A stretch of DNA of 64,000 bases from Plasmodium brasilianum (Eukaryota > Apicomplexa > Aconoidasida > Haemosporida > Plasmodiidae). Positions within the stretch are counted from its first letter, which is position 1. Each line of letters starts with the position of its first letter. The notes beneath the pieces are model-generated. The model had not been told where the DNA came from, made no database searches, and saw nothing but the letters and a program-made list of their open reading frames with translations. The position numbers and the translations under genes were made by a program. The stretch is taken from NCBI RefSeq assembly GCF_023973825.1, contig NC_090120.1:955001-1019000 (forward strand), given 5' to 3'. Positions 1-12,500 of this stretch are shown piece after piece.

Positions 1-116
1 GGTAAAAGTATTATTTCTCATAAAGGTTAGCACGAATTATAGAAAATATATATATCTACCGTTATTATTTTAACAGCGTCGCATATATATATACATGTAT
101 TAATATATACATATAT

Positions 117-445
117 TAATATGTACACATATATATACCCACATATACATATGTTAATATTTACACATATATATACCCACATATACATATGTTAATATTT
201 ACACACATATATACCCATATATACATATGTCAATATTTACACATATATACATATATATATCACGCATATACATATATATATCACGCATATACATATATAT
301 ATCACGCATATACATATATATATCACCCATATACATATATATATCACGCATATACATATATATATCACGCATATACATATATATATCACCCATATACATA
401 TATATATCACACATATACATATATATATCACACATATATACATAT
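117..445. repeat. Intronic tandem repeats, including a 21-bp minisatellite
   Basis: From about 244 to 440 a 21-bp unit (ATATATATATCACGCATATAC type, with C/G variants at one site) repeats about nine times. It is preceded by longer, looser TATACCCACATATACATATG units. The block lies in the inferred last intron of the left-edge gene. Because 21 is divisible by three, it gives open frames on both strands (repeating YIYHAYT on +), which are not genes. Confidence 0.85.
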
Positions 446-495
446 ATGCGCATACACAAATGTACTTTTTTTTCAACTCCTTCCTTGCTCCACAG

Positions 496-584
496 ATAAG
501 CGCAATAATCTAGAAGTTAAGCCCCCACCTGTCAAGGCAGTGCCAAAAGTGACTCCAAAGGCCTTTCCGAAAAGAGAGAATTAA
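496..584 (+). CDS. C-terminal exon of an unidentified + strand gene (partial)
   Basis: A pyrimidine-rich stretch ends in CACAG at 491-495. The frame that follows is open to TAA at 582-584 and encodes a short basic, proline-rich tail that includes [19 protein letters not shown]. Composition changes sharply here, from almost pure AT repeat to balanced codons, as expected at an intron/exon border. The exon starts in phase 1. The rest of the gene lies left of the window. The window's second base begins GTAAAAGT, which could be the donor of the same intron. The protein family cannot be named from 29 residues. The gene converges on the arginyl-tRNA synthetase gene, with 0.85 kb between their 3' ends. 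Confidence 0.55.
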
Positions 585-1432
585 ATTTTAAGATATAAAA
601 ATTAGTAAATGTATTTTAAATTTTGTTTTGTTCATGATTTTTAGAATTATCATAAATTAAAAATGATTATTGCTGTAGCTTTACAAAAAAAAAAAAAAAA
701 ATAAAATAAAAAAAAAAAAAAACAATAGTATAAAAAGGATTAAGTTTTATATATGAAAACCATTAGTTGTAATTTTTGAAGTTTAAAATTAACAAAAAAC
801 TCGCTTTACTTAAAAATGTTCCTTAATAAATACACCACTCATTGTTAATTAATTTTATTAATTTTTACCTTTTTTTCTATTTAAAATTCGCTAACATATA
901 TATATGTATAAATGTACATAATTATTTGTTCTTATTTGTTCGTATATGCTCTTATTTGTTTTTTATTTGCATCTAATTTGTATCTCATTTGTGTCTTGTT
1001 TTTTTTTTTTTTTTTTTTTTCGAGCTACATCATTTTGCATGATAACAAAAACTAATTCATCACATATGAATAATTATATAAGCACATAAACATATGTACA
1101 TAATATCTTCATTTTTCACATAATTAAAAATAAAACTTTTATACTAAAATTTTTTATGTGTATGGGCAAATACGGCAATAAACATTAAATTTTATGTATG
1201 AAAGATAACATTTTCCCAAAAATAAGAAAACAAAAAACTAAGAGAACACACATTTATATATGCACACAAATGTGCTTACAATATGTACGTACTCACATAT
1301 TAACATTTATGTGTACAAAGTGAAAATAATGCAAATTGAAAAAACGTTCTTGTACGAATTAAAAGAAAGATTTTCCTTTTTCTTTTCTTTTCTTTTCTTT
1401 GTTTATTTATTTTTTTTTTTTTTTTTGTTCTT
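585..1432. other. Convergent 3' intergenic region, no gene seen
   Basis: This 0.85 kb separates two converging genes. It holds poly-A (683-720) and poly-T (1000-1020, 1408-1426) runs and short AT-rich words. No open frame has coding composition and no structured RNA is evident. Confidence 0.6.
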
Positions 1433-4400
1433 TCAATAAAATTTCACTAAATGAAGGTTTAAAATGCTAAATATTTTGTATACTACAAATAAATACGACT
1501 GCATAATAACAACTTCAAAAATTAAATTGAAAAAAAAAGTTTTAATTTTTTCTAATTCTTCCAGCGAATATTTCTTGTTTATATTATTCGTATTAAGAAA
1601 ATCACAATTTTTTATGTAATGTTGAAATAAATCAAAGTTTGTAATATTACTCATATTATTTAATTCCCTTTTTTCTTTTTCCTCTAATTTATTTTTGTCA
1701 TTAGACATTGTGTCTATATAACCATTCATATTTTTTTCTCTTTTTGCATGATCTATTATTTGTAAAAATTTATTTATATTTAGTTTTTCTAAATCGAAAT
1801 GTAGTTTCTTCACAAAACCATTTCGACATAACAACCGAATTTTTTGTGATAAATTAAATAAAAAGGAACACAATTTTTCAACATTATAATTATGAATTAC
1901 TTCTTGTGCTACATATTTAAAGCGAATAATATTTAGTATTAATTTTTTTAAATTATTTTCTATATTAATTTTTGTTTCCTTTTTAAATATAGAAGAGTAG
2001 TCGCACTTTTTTAATTTCCCTAAGGATAACGATATTTCGCTGTAAGTATTAATAATATGAATGTATTCTGAGTGGAAATCCTTCATTATGGTATTTACTA
2101 ATTGCCTTTTGTTATTCTTAACACTAATATAAGAATAAATTATGGATGATACTAATAACTTTTCATAATCTTTGGATGTGTATATTTTCTTTAATTTCGC
2201 GTACTCATTTTTTCCCCGTACATTTGAATTAATAAGTTTATAATTTTTTTTATTTAATATATCTTTAACGAATATATTATCTGAAAGATCCTTTGTTTTA
2301 ATTTTTTTGTTTTTCTCATTTAACACAAAACCATAATTAAGGCATACACATTCTGCATTTTTATTAAGAATATTTAAATAATTCGCTATTGAAAAGACTT
2401 GCATAAAATGTTTTTTTTGATTTTCATCAACTACATAAATAATTTTTTTTGCTTTTTCATATTTTATTCTGTAGTATATGGCAGCTATATCAATAGCTGC
2501 ATAAGTATATGCTACATCATTTTGTAGAGTTAGTATGGTAAAATCTTTTTTTAAAGCATTAATTCCATTTTTTCTTATGCTCTCATATATTTCGCTCCTT
2601 ACTTGGGTTATGTCATAGTGCTGCTCTGTGCTGCTCAAAATGTGTTCTCCCTTTCGCTTGCATACGCCACCACCACCGCTGTTAGTATCCATGTTAATAC
2701 CCATGTTAATATCGCTGATAATATCGCCGTTAATACCACTGCTAATACCATCAATTCTTCCCTTTTTCTGAAATGCCCGTATTTCCCTTCCTTTTAAAAG
2801 AACACAAAGTTTTTCCCCGAACTTAAAAAGAATATTTGCATCTTTCATTTTTTGTAAAATTTGTGGCACATATTTCACGTAAAAATGCTCACCCTTGTCT
2901 GTTAACTTTTTGATCCTGAATTTTCTGAATATTTCATTGTTTTCCTGTGAACAAAAAGGGGAGAAACGAGCTCTTGTGCATGATTACATAAGTATACATA
3001 TATATAAAGGCATGTACATACGAATGAATTCATGTATGTACGTATATATGTCAATATACGTGTATATCTGTGCGCGTGTTTATGCGCACTATTCTAAACG
3101 GCTACATAGACACAACAGCGCGCATTTAAAAGAAGAAAAGTAATACATACAGCTCATTTGATAACGACGAAAAAGATCGAACGTGTTACCTTCTTCGTGT
3201 TATTGCATATAATATTCCACAGGGTCAGAATCTTTTCATTTTTTTGATACATCATTGATAAGCTGAGCTTACTACATTTTTGAAATATATCTGAGGTGGA
3301 ATAAAGATTTTTACCTATTTTATAGATGTATTCAATATTATGCAAATTTATATCAACATATTTTTCTACATCAAATTTTTGGTAATTCTCAAGAAATTGT
3401 TCTTCTTTTATATTGTTTAATAGGTGCATGTACCACTCAAGGTCTACCATAGCAGTCCGCTGTTTTAGGTCTCTTTCTTCTAAATCAAACGCAGACCTAC
3501 ATAGATGCCCACTTTTTCTATCATTTTGATTATTCCGATTATACTGATTATCACTACTGTTATTATTATCAAGCGTATTTTCATTATTTTCGTTATCGCC
3601 AATTTTTTTGTTTAATATGGGGGGAGACGATGCATTGCTGCGACTGGTGGTTCCCTTCTCCCATTTGTGAAACACACTTGTACGTTCATTTAAAGTCAGA
3701 CTAGATGAAAGGAAATTATCTCTTTCATTTGAAAATAAAATCAAAAAAGTTATAACCACTGCTAGGTTCATATTCCAGTCTCCTATATGACTTCTATTCT
3801 TAACAGGAAAATTAAAAAAATGAAAAACATTACTTAACGCATATCCTAAGAATAACGATTTTAAATGACCCAAATGCATGTGCTTTGCCATATTGACACT
3901 GCAGAAATCTAGTAAAACAACACCTTTTTTTATCCCACCATTTGCTTGTTTATCTCGCTCTCCTCCGTCTTGTTCTGCTTTTTTCTCTTTTTCCGCTTTT
4001 TTCTCTTTTTCCCCCATATTGCCCACTTTGTCCATCTTCGTTATGTCATACAACTCGCAAAAGCGCACAAAGCTGTCAACTATATAATCATCCTTTATCT
4101 TTATATTTAAGATACCATTTGAGGAAAGGTGTAACGATTCTATTACCTTAGAACAGTTTTCCTTTATTTGTTCCATAACCCGACTTCTAAGATTATTTAT
4201 ATTTTTTTTTTTATAATTTTCTAAAAATACTATTATACTAGTTTGATATTCATAGTTATCATAAATTTTGTTATCTTCAATTAAACCGTATGAAGGTATG
4301 TTTAACGTATCATCTTGAGTGATCTTCTTCCCTACATTTTTTATTTCATTATTTAACAGTGTATGTATATCATCTTCCTCTATTATGTCATCATCTCCAT

Positions 4401-4590
4401 TTGGTTTTACATCTATTTTTTCCTTTCTTTTTGATAAACCATTTTTAAAAAGTATGTTTATAAAATTAGCCTTTCTTTTGTTAGCTAAAACGAAAAAATT
4501 AAACTCCCCTTTACTACTACGAAAACTTCTGCACTCACACAGTTGCACATAAAAAGAGCCAAAGAGAATCATAAAATGGGCTTTAAACAT
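1433..4590 (-). CDS. ArgRS: Arginyl-tRNA synthetase, two exons, probable organelle (apicoplast) leader
   Basis: This class I aminoacyl-tRNA synthetase would charge tRNA-Arg. Exon 1 is 4590-3190 and exon 2 is 2944-1433. The intron has a GTAACA donor and a TTCACAG acceptor, is phase 0, and the joined protein is about 970 residues. The HIGH-type signature is HLGHLKS near residue 240, followed by the arginine-specific SHIGDWNMNL near 267. Exon 2 carries the family block LQNDVAYTYAAIDIAA, then HFMQVFSIA and a KKIKTK loop in the KMSKS position, and ends in an all-helical DALR-like anticodon-binding domain. The N-terminus (MFKAHFMILFGSFYVQLCEC, then a basic Ser/Lys/Asn-rich stretch) looks like a signal plus transit peptide, so apicoplast import is inferred, not shown. 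Low-complexity Asn/Lys inserts lie at about residues 195-215 and 325-360. Confidence 0.93.
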
Positions 4591-4979
4591 TATCCATCAT
4601 GAGCAGCATATACATGTATATAATTTTATATGAATTTTGTGGGTTTTTGTATGGGCGTATGAATGTATGTACATATGTGCGTAATAACGTGTGTATATTA
4701 CGCATGTATTTATGTGCATAACATATACATTATTGCTCACTATCTACACATTACTGAAGATTTTTACTCATTCGCCGAAGCGTCAGTATAAATAAACAAA
4801 TTTGAACACTTCACCAATATCAAAAACGGCAAATATTATAGAAGCAAAAAAATGATATAAATGTAAGTAAAATAGAAAAAAAAAAAAAAAAAAAAAAAAG
4901 ATATGTGGTGTTCTCATAAACATTATGTTGTATTGCAAGTTACTCTAAAAAGCGAAAATAAGAAAAAGAGGATGCGAAA

Positions 4980-5021
<42 letters not shown>

Positions 5022-5470
5022 CTGCATATATAATTTACAATTGACGAATGAATAAACTTATACGTATAATCATGGCATCCATTTGAAAAAGTAAAATGTA
5101 TCATTAACAACCTTGTGTATATACATTCATGTTGTTAAGGAGCTATGTAGATAATACTCACAAGATTTTTTAGCTCCTAAGAAAAAGGATTACGAACGAA
5201 TAGATGATGCGTACAGAAATTGTTTGGTGTTTTTACCAACGCTGATATTATGAGGGTTAATGCGCCTGTGAGGTTGAAGAATCGTCATTATTTGTTGTAG
5301 TATATTTCCACTTATATGCATATGAGTATATAGATATGTATTTATGTACATATTCATGTATTTACGTATGTATGTTTGCACCATTGTACCTTTTTTCTTA
5401 TATAAGCGCGTGTGTTCAGCTGTCCCTACGCATACCTAAACGAAGCGCAGAAGAATGCCAGTAACAGATA
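4591..5470. other. Divergent promoter region holding a GC-raised, hairpin-bearing island
   Basis: This is the shared upstream region of the synthetase (-) and the pseudouridine synthase (+). It contains poly-A runs, the longest about 39 A at 4981-5019. Between about 5100 and 5290 the composition rises to near-coding GC. Two perfect 8-bp inverted repeats lie there: 5104-5111 with 5131-5138, and 5138-5145 with 5171-5178. A 5-bp hairpin follows (5224-5228 with 5235-5239). All three + frames and one - frame are partly open here, so a spliced small gene is an alternative to a structured RNA. See findings. Confidence 0.45.
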
Positions 5471-8436
5471 ATGATCTACTGCGCTTTCATAATATTCATA
5501 TTAATACTAACGAATACTATTAAGTCATTTAAGATTATGAAAATTGTGATACCGATTACTAGTGGATTTAATGTTGTCGATGAACATTTTGAGCCCAAGT
5601 ATTTTATAAAAAACAAGATGCGTTTTGTTACCCCATACGTTTACACATATAAACTGTATTCCAAAAAAAGATGGATGGGGAGAAAAATAGTGGATGTTCT
5701 AAACTCAGAATTTTGTGCCTATGATATAAATTATTTTGTTGAGTCAATAAGAAAAGGATATATAAAAGTAAATAATGAAAATGTAACTAGTGATTATATA
5801 ATAAAAAGTAATGACTTCATTGAACATAAATTACTATTATTCGAAAAACCTGTCATACATAATAAAATTATAATACTGTATGAAGATGAAAATTTCATTT
5901 GCGTTTATAAATCCTCCAGTATACCTACGCACCCCGTTGGTTCATATCAGTTTAATTCTCTCCTAAGAATTATTCAAAATTATATTAGCAAAAGATTATC
6001 ATTAAAAAGAGATTCCTCTGTTTTTGATAAATCGGAATGTAAGTTAGACGAAGACATAATAAAAATATGTTTTAATTTTGCAAAAGTAAATATTCCATTT
6101 GTTAATGATGTCAATGTGATGGAAAAAGCAGAACACATGAAAGAAATAGAACAAATAAAGAAACAAAAAATGAGAGAACAAAATGTACCGTTCCCTGCTT
6201 CATACAATGTAAATTATAATGTTGATGAAAAGGGGACGAGTGATCACTTACCCAAACTTCATGCCGCGAAAAAGAGAAAAAATTGTCAAATTAATATAAT
6301 CGAAGAAAATAATATGAACAAGTCAGATAATAACAATAAATTTGCAAAGTGTTCAGAAGAGAGTGATAAAAAATTGGGGAAATTCCCACTGATGAATACA
6401 AAGTACACAAAGGGCGAAAATTGCAAAAAGGACAAAACGAACCAAACGGAACAAACGGGCCAAACGGAACAAACGGAACAAACGAACCAAACGGACCAAA
6501 CGGAACAAACGGAACAAACGGAACAAACGAACCAAACGGACCAAACGGAACAAACAGAACAAACGGAACAAACGGAACAAACGAACCAAACGGACCAAAC
6601 GGAACAAACGGAACAAACGGACCAAAAGAGCCAAGTGCAACTTCTAAATGAGAACCTATTTTCCCCTACGAGTGAAATTAAAACTTCTTTACTTGATGAC
6701 TTAAGCACCAAAAAGGATGCGCTAAATAACGAAAAGCGAAAAATCAGAAGCAGTAACGATTGCGGTTGTTATATGAGTTATAATAGTCTAATCACTAAAT
6801 GCGGCGGTAATAATAATAGGGGTGATATGAGTCAAAATAATCTAAGCAGTAAACGCAGTGGTAATCTAGTCAGTGGAGGTAACAAAATGAACTCCAAAAG
6901 TGAGCTGATATGCAATGGGCTAAATGTTACAGGCAAAAAAGACCAAAAAGAGGAGAGTAAAGAAAAAGACGATTCATATATATACACACTACACAGATTA
7001 GACAAACTAACCTCAGGCATAGTACTGTTTGGAAAGAATAAAAAATTTTCTACCTTCTTTTCTCAAAATATATCAAATAATAAAATTAAAAAATCGTACA
7101 TTACAAGAGTGGATGGCGATTTTCGAGACCTCATTAAAAAGCTTCTAAATGAGAATAAAATACTGGCGGGTACCAATAATAATAGTAATAGTAAACTTTA
7201 TAGTGATAGTAAACTTTATAGTGATAGTAAACTTTATAGTGATAGTAAACTTTATAGTGATAGTAAAATTTATAGTGATAGTAATAATAACGACTATTTA
7301 AACGATTTGATTGAACACTACTGTAGCAATACTAAGGAGGATACTCCTCTAATATTGAATGATGAAAACTCATTTAAAAATGACATATTTTTATACGAAA
7401 ACACATACAAAAAGGAGGATTTGACAATCGAGAAAAACAATATGAATTCACTAATGAAAATTGTGAATGAAAAAAAAAATTATTTAAAGGATGTTTTTGA
7501 CATAAGTAAATTTGTGGAAGAAGGGGTAGCAGAAAAAGAAAAGCTAATCGGGAATCCAAAAGGAGAGCAAAAGGAAGAATTAAAAAAAAAAAGCCAAAAG
7601 GAAAGCTGAAGGAAGGAGAAAAGGAAGAGGAACAAAGTGATGTGAGTGGTGAAAAAAATTTTGCAAATAACCCAGAAAAGAACTATTACGACGAATTTGA
7701 GGAATACAGCAAATACTTTGTTGTTGACTTCGGTTACATGTACTGTGAAAATAAAAAACTGTTAAAGTATGTTTTTACAAAATATACAAAAAGTAATCAT
7801 AAAATTTCTTATAATTATTCTTTAAAACCTAGTGTAACTAAATTTATGTTCTTATCATATAATCCATCCCTCAATGAGTCCCTTATTTTATGTCAGCCTG
7901 TGACAGGAAGAACTCACCAAATAAGGGCTCATCTGAATTATTTATCTTTTCCTATATCGAATGATCCAAATTATAACAAAAAATTTGGAGAAGAATATAT
8001 GAGCAAATCGAAGTGCTTACACTTTGACCAAAAGATAGAAAAAGAGAGCGGAATGATTCGTCAAGACAGAGAAATGAATCATCAAGATAGCGAAGTGAGT
8101 GATCAGAATGGTAAGGAAAATATGAATATCCAAAAGAACATGGAGTCCGAAAAATATTCTTATTTTCCACTCATTCCCTTTTTAAATACATCCTTTAATT
8201 GGCTATATGATGAAAATATAAATTTAAATGATTCATATACTGAAGAAAATTTGCATAATTACTTCTTTAAAAATATTGATAATATTACTTATCATAGTTC
8301 AGGAATATTTTTACATTCTTTCAGATACACATGGGAAAAAATCTTTGACGTTTTTACTCTTCTCCCTAGGTGGTGCTACTTATTTTATATTTCAAAAAAT
8401 GTTTTAACCTTTTTGTTCTACAGCTCTTTATCATGA
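5471..8436 (+). CDS. RluD/RluA-family RNA pseudouridine synthase, frame broken at a poly-A run
   Basis: The enzyme would isomerise uridine to pseudouridine in rRNA or tRNA. An S4-like RNA-binding segment is visible early ([18 protein letters not shown], about residues 94-111). [15 protein letters not shown] and PTHPVG follow. The catalytic motif is [16 protein letters not shown] near residue 512, and the C-terminal blocks are [18 protein letters not shown] and LHSFRYTW...LLPRW. The catalytic Asp is intact. The first frame ends at a TGA (7607-7609), and the conserved C-terminal half continues in the +1-related frame from before 7606. Both frames are open across 7510-7606, which includes an 11-A run at 7582-7592. 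One extra A there would rejoin the gene. Low-complexity inserts are an NQTEQT tract (6430-6635) and six SKLYSD repeats (7190-7285). The hydrophobic N-terminus [14 protein letters not shown] suggests secretion or apicoplast targeting. Confidence 0.88.
6427..6637 (+). repeat. Coding hexa/nonanucleotide repeat (NQTEQTEQT) in the pseudouridine synthase
   Basis: Short units of the type CAAACGGAACAAACGGACC encode a Thr/Gln/Asn/Glu tract inserted before the catalytic domain. The period is a multiple of three, so the opposite strand is also open. Insert length is likely to vary between strains. Confidence 0.85.
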
Positions 8437-8598
8437 AAAATATGTACATATACATATATGCATCCATGCATATATATATATATGAATGTATGCTTGTATA
8501 TATGCATGTATGTATGTACATATGTATGTATTCATGTATGTAAATGTGTGTATTTTTTATTATTTTTTTTTTTTAAAAGTTCTTCACAACGAATTTTA

Positions 8599-9131
8599 TC
8601 AAATAAATATTGTTGTGCTCAAATTTTCATGAGTAAAGTATTTGGCACCCTTAAAATTATACGTTGCCGCATTGTTTTTGTCATTTCTTTTAAATAGTAC
8701 TTTCACGTATAAGTGTGTAGAACTCGGTTCTAATGCTTGTATCCCTAGGATTGTTTGCCTGTTTACTCCTCGAGCAGATGAATGTGTACTAGTGCACACA
8801 GACATGCACACAGTCATGCACACAAATATTCTCACACACATTCACACATATGTAGAAGTTAATGCCTGGGAACCAATTTATGCCCACATCATATCCCCCT
8901 TGTTCAAAGAAAAACAAAATGGAGAAGTACAAAACAAAGTACGGAAGTTCTTAACATAGTTGTGATGAATAAAATAAAAAAAGAATGGAGAATTAAACAA
9001 CAAAAAATCAAATTGTAACAACCGTGTGTACTTCCTGTCTTTTTCTTTTTTTTTTTAAAGTAGACAAAAAACAGCATACCTTTCCTTGTTCCATTAATCA
9101 TTTCGCTTAAAAAGGGCATGCTCTTTTTCAT
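8599..9131 (-). CDS. Small two-exon protein of about 73 residues, function unknown
   Basis: Exon 1 is 9131-9080 (MKKSMPFLSEMINGTRK plus one base). The donor is AAAG/GTATGC. The acceptor CTCGAG lies at 8774-8769 and exon 2 is 8768-8599. The join keeps frame and reads through RKGVNRQTILGIQALEPSS, then HLYVKVLFKRNDKNNAATYN, to a TTTATTTGA end. Codon use and GC are far above the flanks. The protein is basic, has no transmembrane segment and no leader that can be recognised. An open frame with no ATG extends about 20 codons upstream of the chosen ATG, so an additional 5' exon is possible. It converges on the pseudouridine synthase gene with 162 bp between stop codons. No family is recognised. A small organellar ribosomal or complex subunit is only a guess. 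Confidence 0.6.
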
Positions 9132-9306
9132 TGTTCTCTTCAGCGAAATGGCACTAACATTTAAATAAGTTTCATATTTATGTAAATGTAACAATTTTTC
9201 CCTTTTTATGAAGAAAAAAAAAAAAAAAGAAAAAACAGAAAAAGCGAATAAAAATAATTAAAGTTGTTAAAAAATATGAACACGTCAGGAAATTTGTAGT
9301 TCAATG

Positions 9307-9340
<34 letters not shown>

Positions 9341-9585
9341 ACGTCTCACATATGATTTTGCCTCAATTTAGGGAAAAAACAAATGGCCTAAAATTATACA
9401 TTAAAAAAAGGGGCTTAACGAATGAGGGTACATGTATATATGTGCTATATCTTTTAATATCACCTATTTTAAAGTAACTTCCCGCGAAAAATAAAAAAAA
9501 AATCCTTACTAATAGGACGCTTACTACATACACGCACACACTCGCAGTAGCATTTCCTCACTATGCGTTCCCACCAATTTAGCAG
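9132..9585. other. Short intergenic region
   Basis: About 450 bp of AT-rich DNA with poly-A runs at 9211-9229 and 9310-9337. It serves as the upstream region of the small gene and the 3' flank of the coiled-coil gene. No further feature is seen. Confidence 0.6.
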
Positions 9586-12500
9586 TTATACTATATTATG
9601 CTTTATTAGACCTCGATACGCAAGGAATGGCTCATTCACGCTGTTCATTAATTCCTCAAAAGAATTACTGCTCTTTGTATCAGAATTGTTATACAAGAAT
9701 GAGGATCTACTGCTGTTATCCGAAAAAACTGTTACACTTTGTTTATTTTTGCTACATCGTTTTTTCCCATAATTTGAAATGTGAGGTATGGCATATTTGT
9801 CTTCATATTTGTCTTCATATTGGCCGCTATATTTGCTGTCATGAGTCAATTTTTCCTTCCGTCTTTTCCTTTCATCATCGGAAAAAAGAAAACATTCTTC
9901 AGTGCTCGTTTCTTTTTTTTTTCCTTTTTCACTATTCTGTAATAATAAATATTTTATGCTTTCTATTAAGTTTGTATTTTTTTCACTCAAGTACGATATC
10001 TGTTCGTTCAAATTTTTTATTTTTTTTTTGTCTTCACCTAGTTGTGTTTTTGTTATATTTAGTAACTCCACATTTTTTTGATAACTCTCTTGTAATTCTT
10101 CTACTTCTTTTGAACTTTTATTTTCTTGGATAATTTTCTGTTCAAGTTCTTTTGTTAGTAATTCAAGTATTTCGGCTAAATATTTTATATCACCATTTGT
10201 TTTAGTAATTTTGTGTAACACAACTTTTCGAAAGTTTTCAAAGGTTTGATCTTTTTTTAACATAGTTATTTCTTCTATTAACTTTTCTTTTTCTTTTATT
10301 TCCATTTTAATGGATTCCCTTAACTGTTCACGCTCTGTGTTCAATGTGCTTATTTTAGATTCATTCATTTTATTTGTATTGTTTGTTTCAGATTCTTTTT
10401 TTTCTAAAATAATTCTATTCTCTTCAATTCTAACATGTAAATTTTCATTTAAACCCTTTTCTAGGCTTAACTGATCTTGAGTTAATTCTAATGCATTCTC
10501 AAGTTCAATAACTTTTTTTTTTAATTGATTTTTTATTTTTAAAAATCGTTTTTCTTTTTTATAAAATATTTTTTCTCTTTCTATATACTTGTTCTTTTCC
10601 TCTTTCAGAAAATCAGCTATAGGGGCTCTATCATTTTTTATATCTTCCTTTAATTTCTCTAGCTCATTTTTATAAAAATTTTTATCTCTCTCTAATTGAC
10701 TTTGTTTATCTAGTAGTTGTATATACAATCCTCTCAATCTATTCGTTTCAATAAATTCCATATTGTATGACCCTATTTCATTACTACTAAAATGTTTTTT
10801 GTTTCTTATGTCATCAATTATTCTTGTTAATTCATATTTTCTTCTAAAATTTTCTTCTCTTAAATTTTTTATATTTTCCTCTAATAGGTTTATTTTCTTT
10901 TTCTTCCCCTCTTCCTCATCAATATCATTATACTGGATTTGTCTATCGTCATTTTTTCCTCCTTTAAAAATGTTAACATTCTCATTGTTGGAATTAATAC
11001 CATCAAGAAATTGTAAAAGTCTGACTACCTTGTCCTTCGCCATGTACAAATTATTTACGCCGCATATTTTTTTGCCTCTCTTCAAAAAGGAGAAATGAAA
11101 TATTTTCATTTCCTTTGATGTTATATTTACTGCCTCTTTATTTACCTCTCCATTTGCCTCTCTATTTGCCTCTCCATTTGCCTCTCTATTTGCCTCTCCA
11201 TTTGCCTCTCTATTTGCCTCTCCATTTGTCTCTTCATTTGTCCTTCTTTTTCCGCCTCTTATATCTGTACCTGTTCCCAAATCGGAGTCATCGTATACAA
11301 GTTCAAAATCGTAAACATAACTGCGTGATTTCCCTTCTTCTTTATTTACTAAAAAAGAGCCAATTCCATTTTTATTAATTCTGAAGAGATATCTTTTTTT
11401 TCCAAAATGATTCCTAGGATTATTAGATGCACACTCACTGCCTTTCGAATCAGACGAGGAGCATGAAGAAGAAAATGAACTTGAAGAACTTGAGCGATTT
11501 TTCCTTTTCTCTTCCTTATCATTTGTTGCATTAATCCTTTCTGGTTGCACATTTTTGTTATTTCTATTTAATGAAGGCGGAAATGGTGATATTACTACTT
11601 TTGGTTTACATTTTACAGATCTTCTATTTTCATTCGTATTCATAAATGTTGTCAAATAGTTGTTTGAATTTTCATCAGATTCACTTTTTAAAATAATGTT
11701 ACTGTTCAATTTTGTTTTTTCTCTTACTAGAGTATGAAATATTCTCTGCTTATTAAATTTTTCATTGTCCATAAGTAATGTTGGGCATTTTTTTTCAGTA
11801 TTACTAAAGCTTTTTCTTATCCAACTGTCCTTACTCGATAATGTATGTTCGTTTTCCGTTGTTTTTAATTTATCATTTAAAAAAAAATTATTCAGCGATT
11901 CGTGATGTGTGCAGGAGTCAAAAATGCTTGAATTTTCTTTTTCGATTTTAGTTCCATTTCTATGTTCATTTGTGCTATTTGAGTCATATTTGTCACATTT
12001 GCCCTTTCTGCCAACTTTTTTCACTTCTTCATTTTCTCCAATCCCTGTCATTACGTCTCCTACACCATTCAGAAAAAACTGTTTCCTAGCATTTATTGAA
12101 ATACTCATTCTTTCCGAATCACTCATTCTTTCACTATTTGAATCTACAAAGGACGTTGTTGAAGGGGCAGTGGAAGAACCCTCAACTCCCCCCCAAATTT
12201 CCTCATTAGTACTATTTAAATAGTCTACAAATTGTTTTCCAACCTTATTTATATCTTTTCCACTTTTTTTCATATCTATTTTGGATTTATTTATTCTATT
12301 ACTGCTTATTAATTTATTTTCCTTGTCTTCTTCTATTTTGTATGACTTGTTTATATCTTTCATTTTGTTCAATAAATCTAAAAATAACTTTTGTGATTTT
12401 TCATCACTTAAATTCTGTATACTATTCATTTGAATTAACTTTAAAATATCTTTTAGTGTATTTCTTTTTTGATACATTTCATTTAACATTGTTGTGTTTA

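Noticed and set aside
199..476. Four open frames on both strands over the left-edge repeat
   Set aside because: These are products of a 21-bp repeat in an intron ahead of a real terminal exon.
5190..5384. 64-codon - frame ending GKNTKQFLYASSIRS
   Set aside because: The first half is AT-repeat sequence, and other frames on both strands over the same patch are equally open. There is no recognisable family and no clear splice partner.
8642..8959. 105-codon + frame with a signal-peptide-like start (LKLYVAALFLSFLLNSTFTY)
   Set aside because: The start codon is TTG, and the frame is antisense to the better-supported spliced small gene. The hydrophobic look is a shadow of that gene's Lys/Asn codons.
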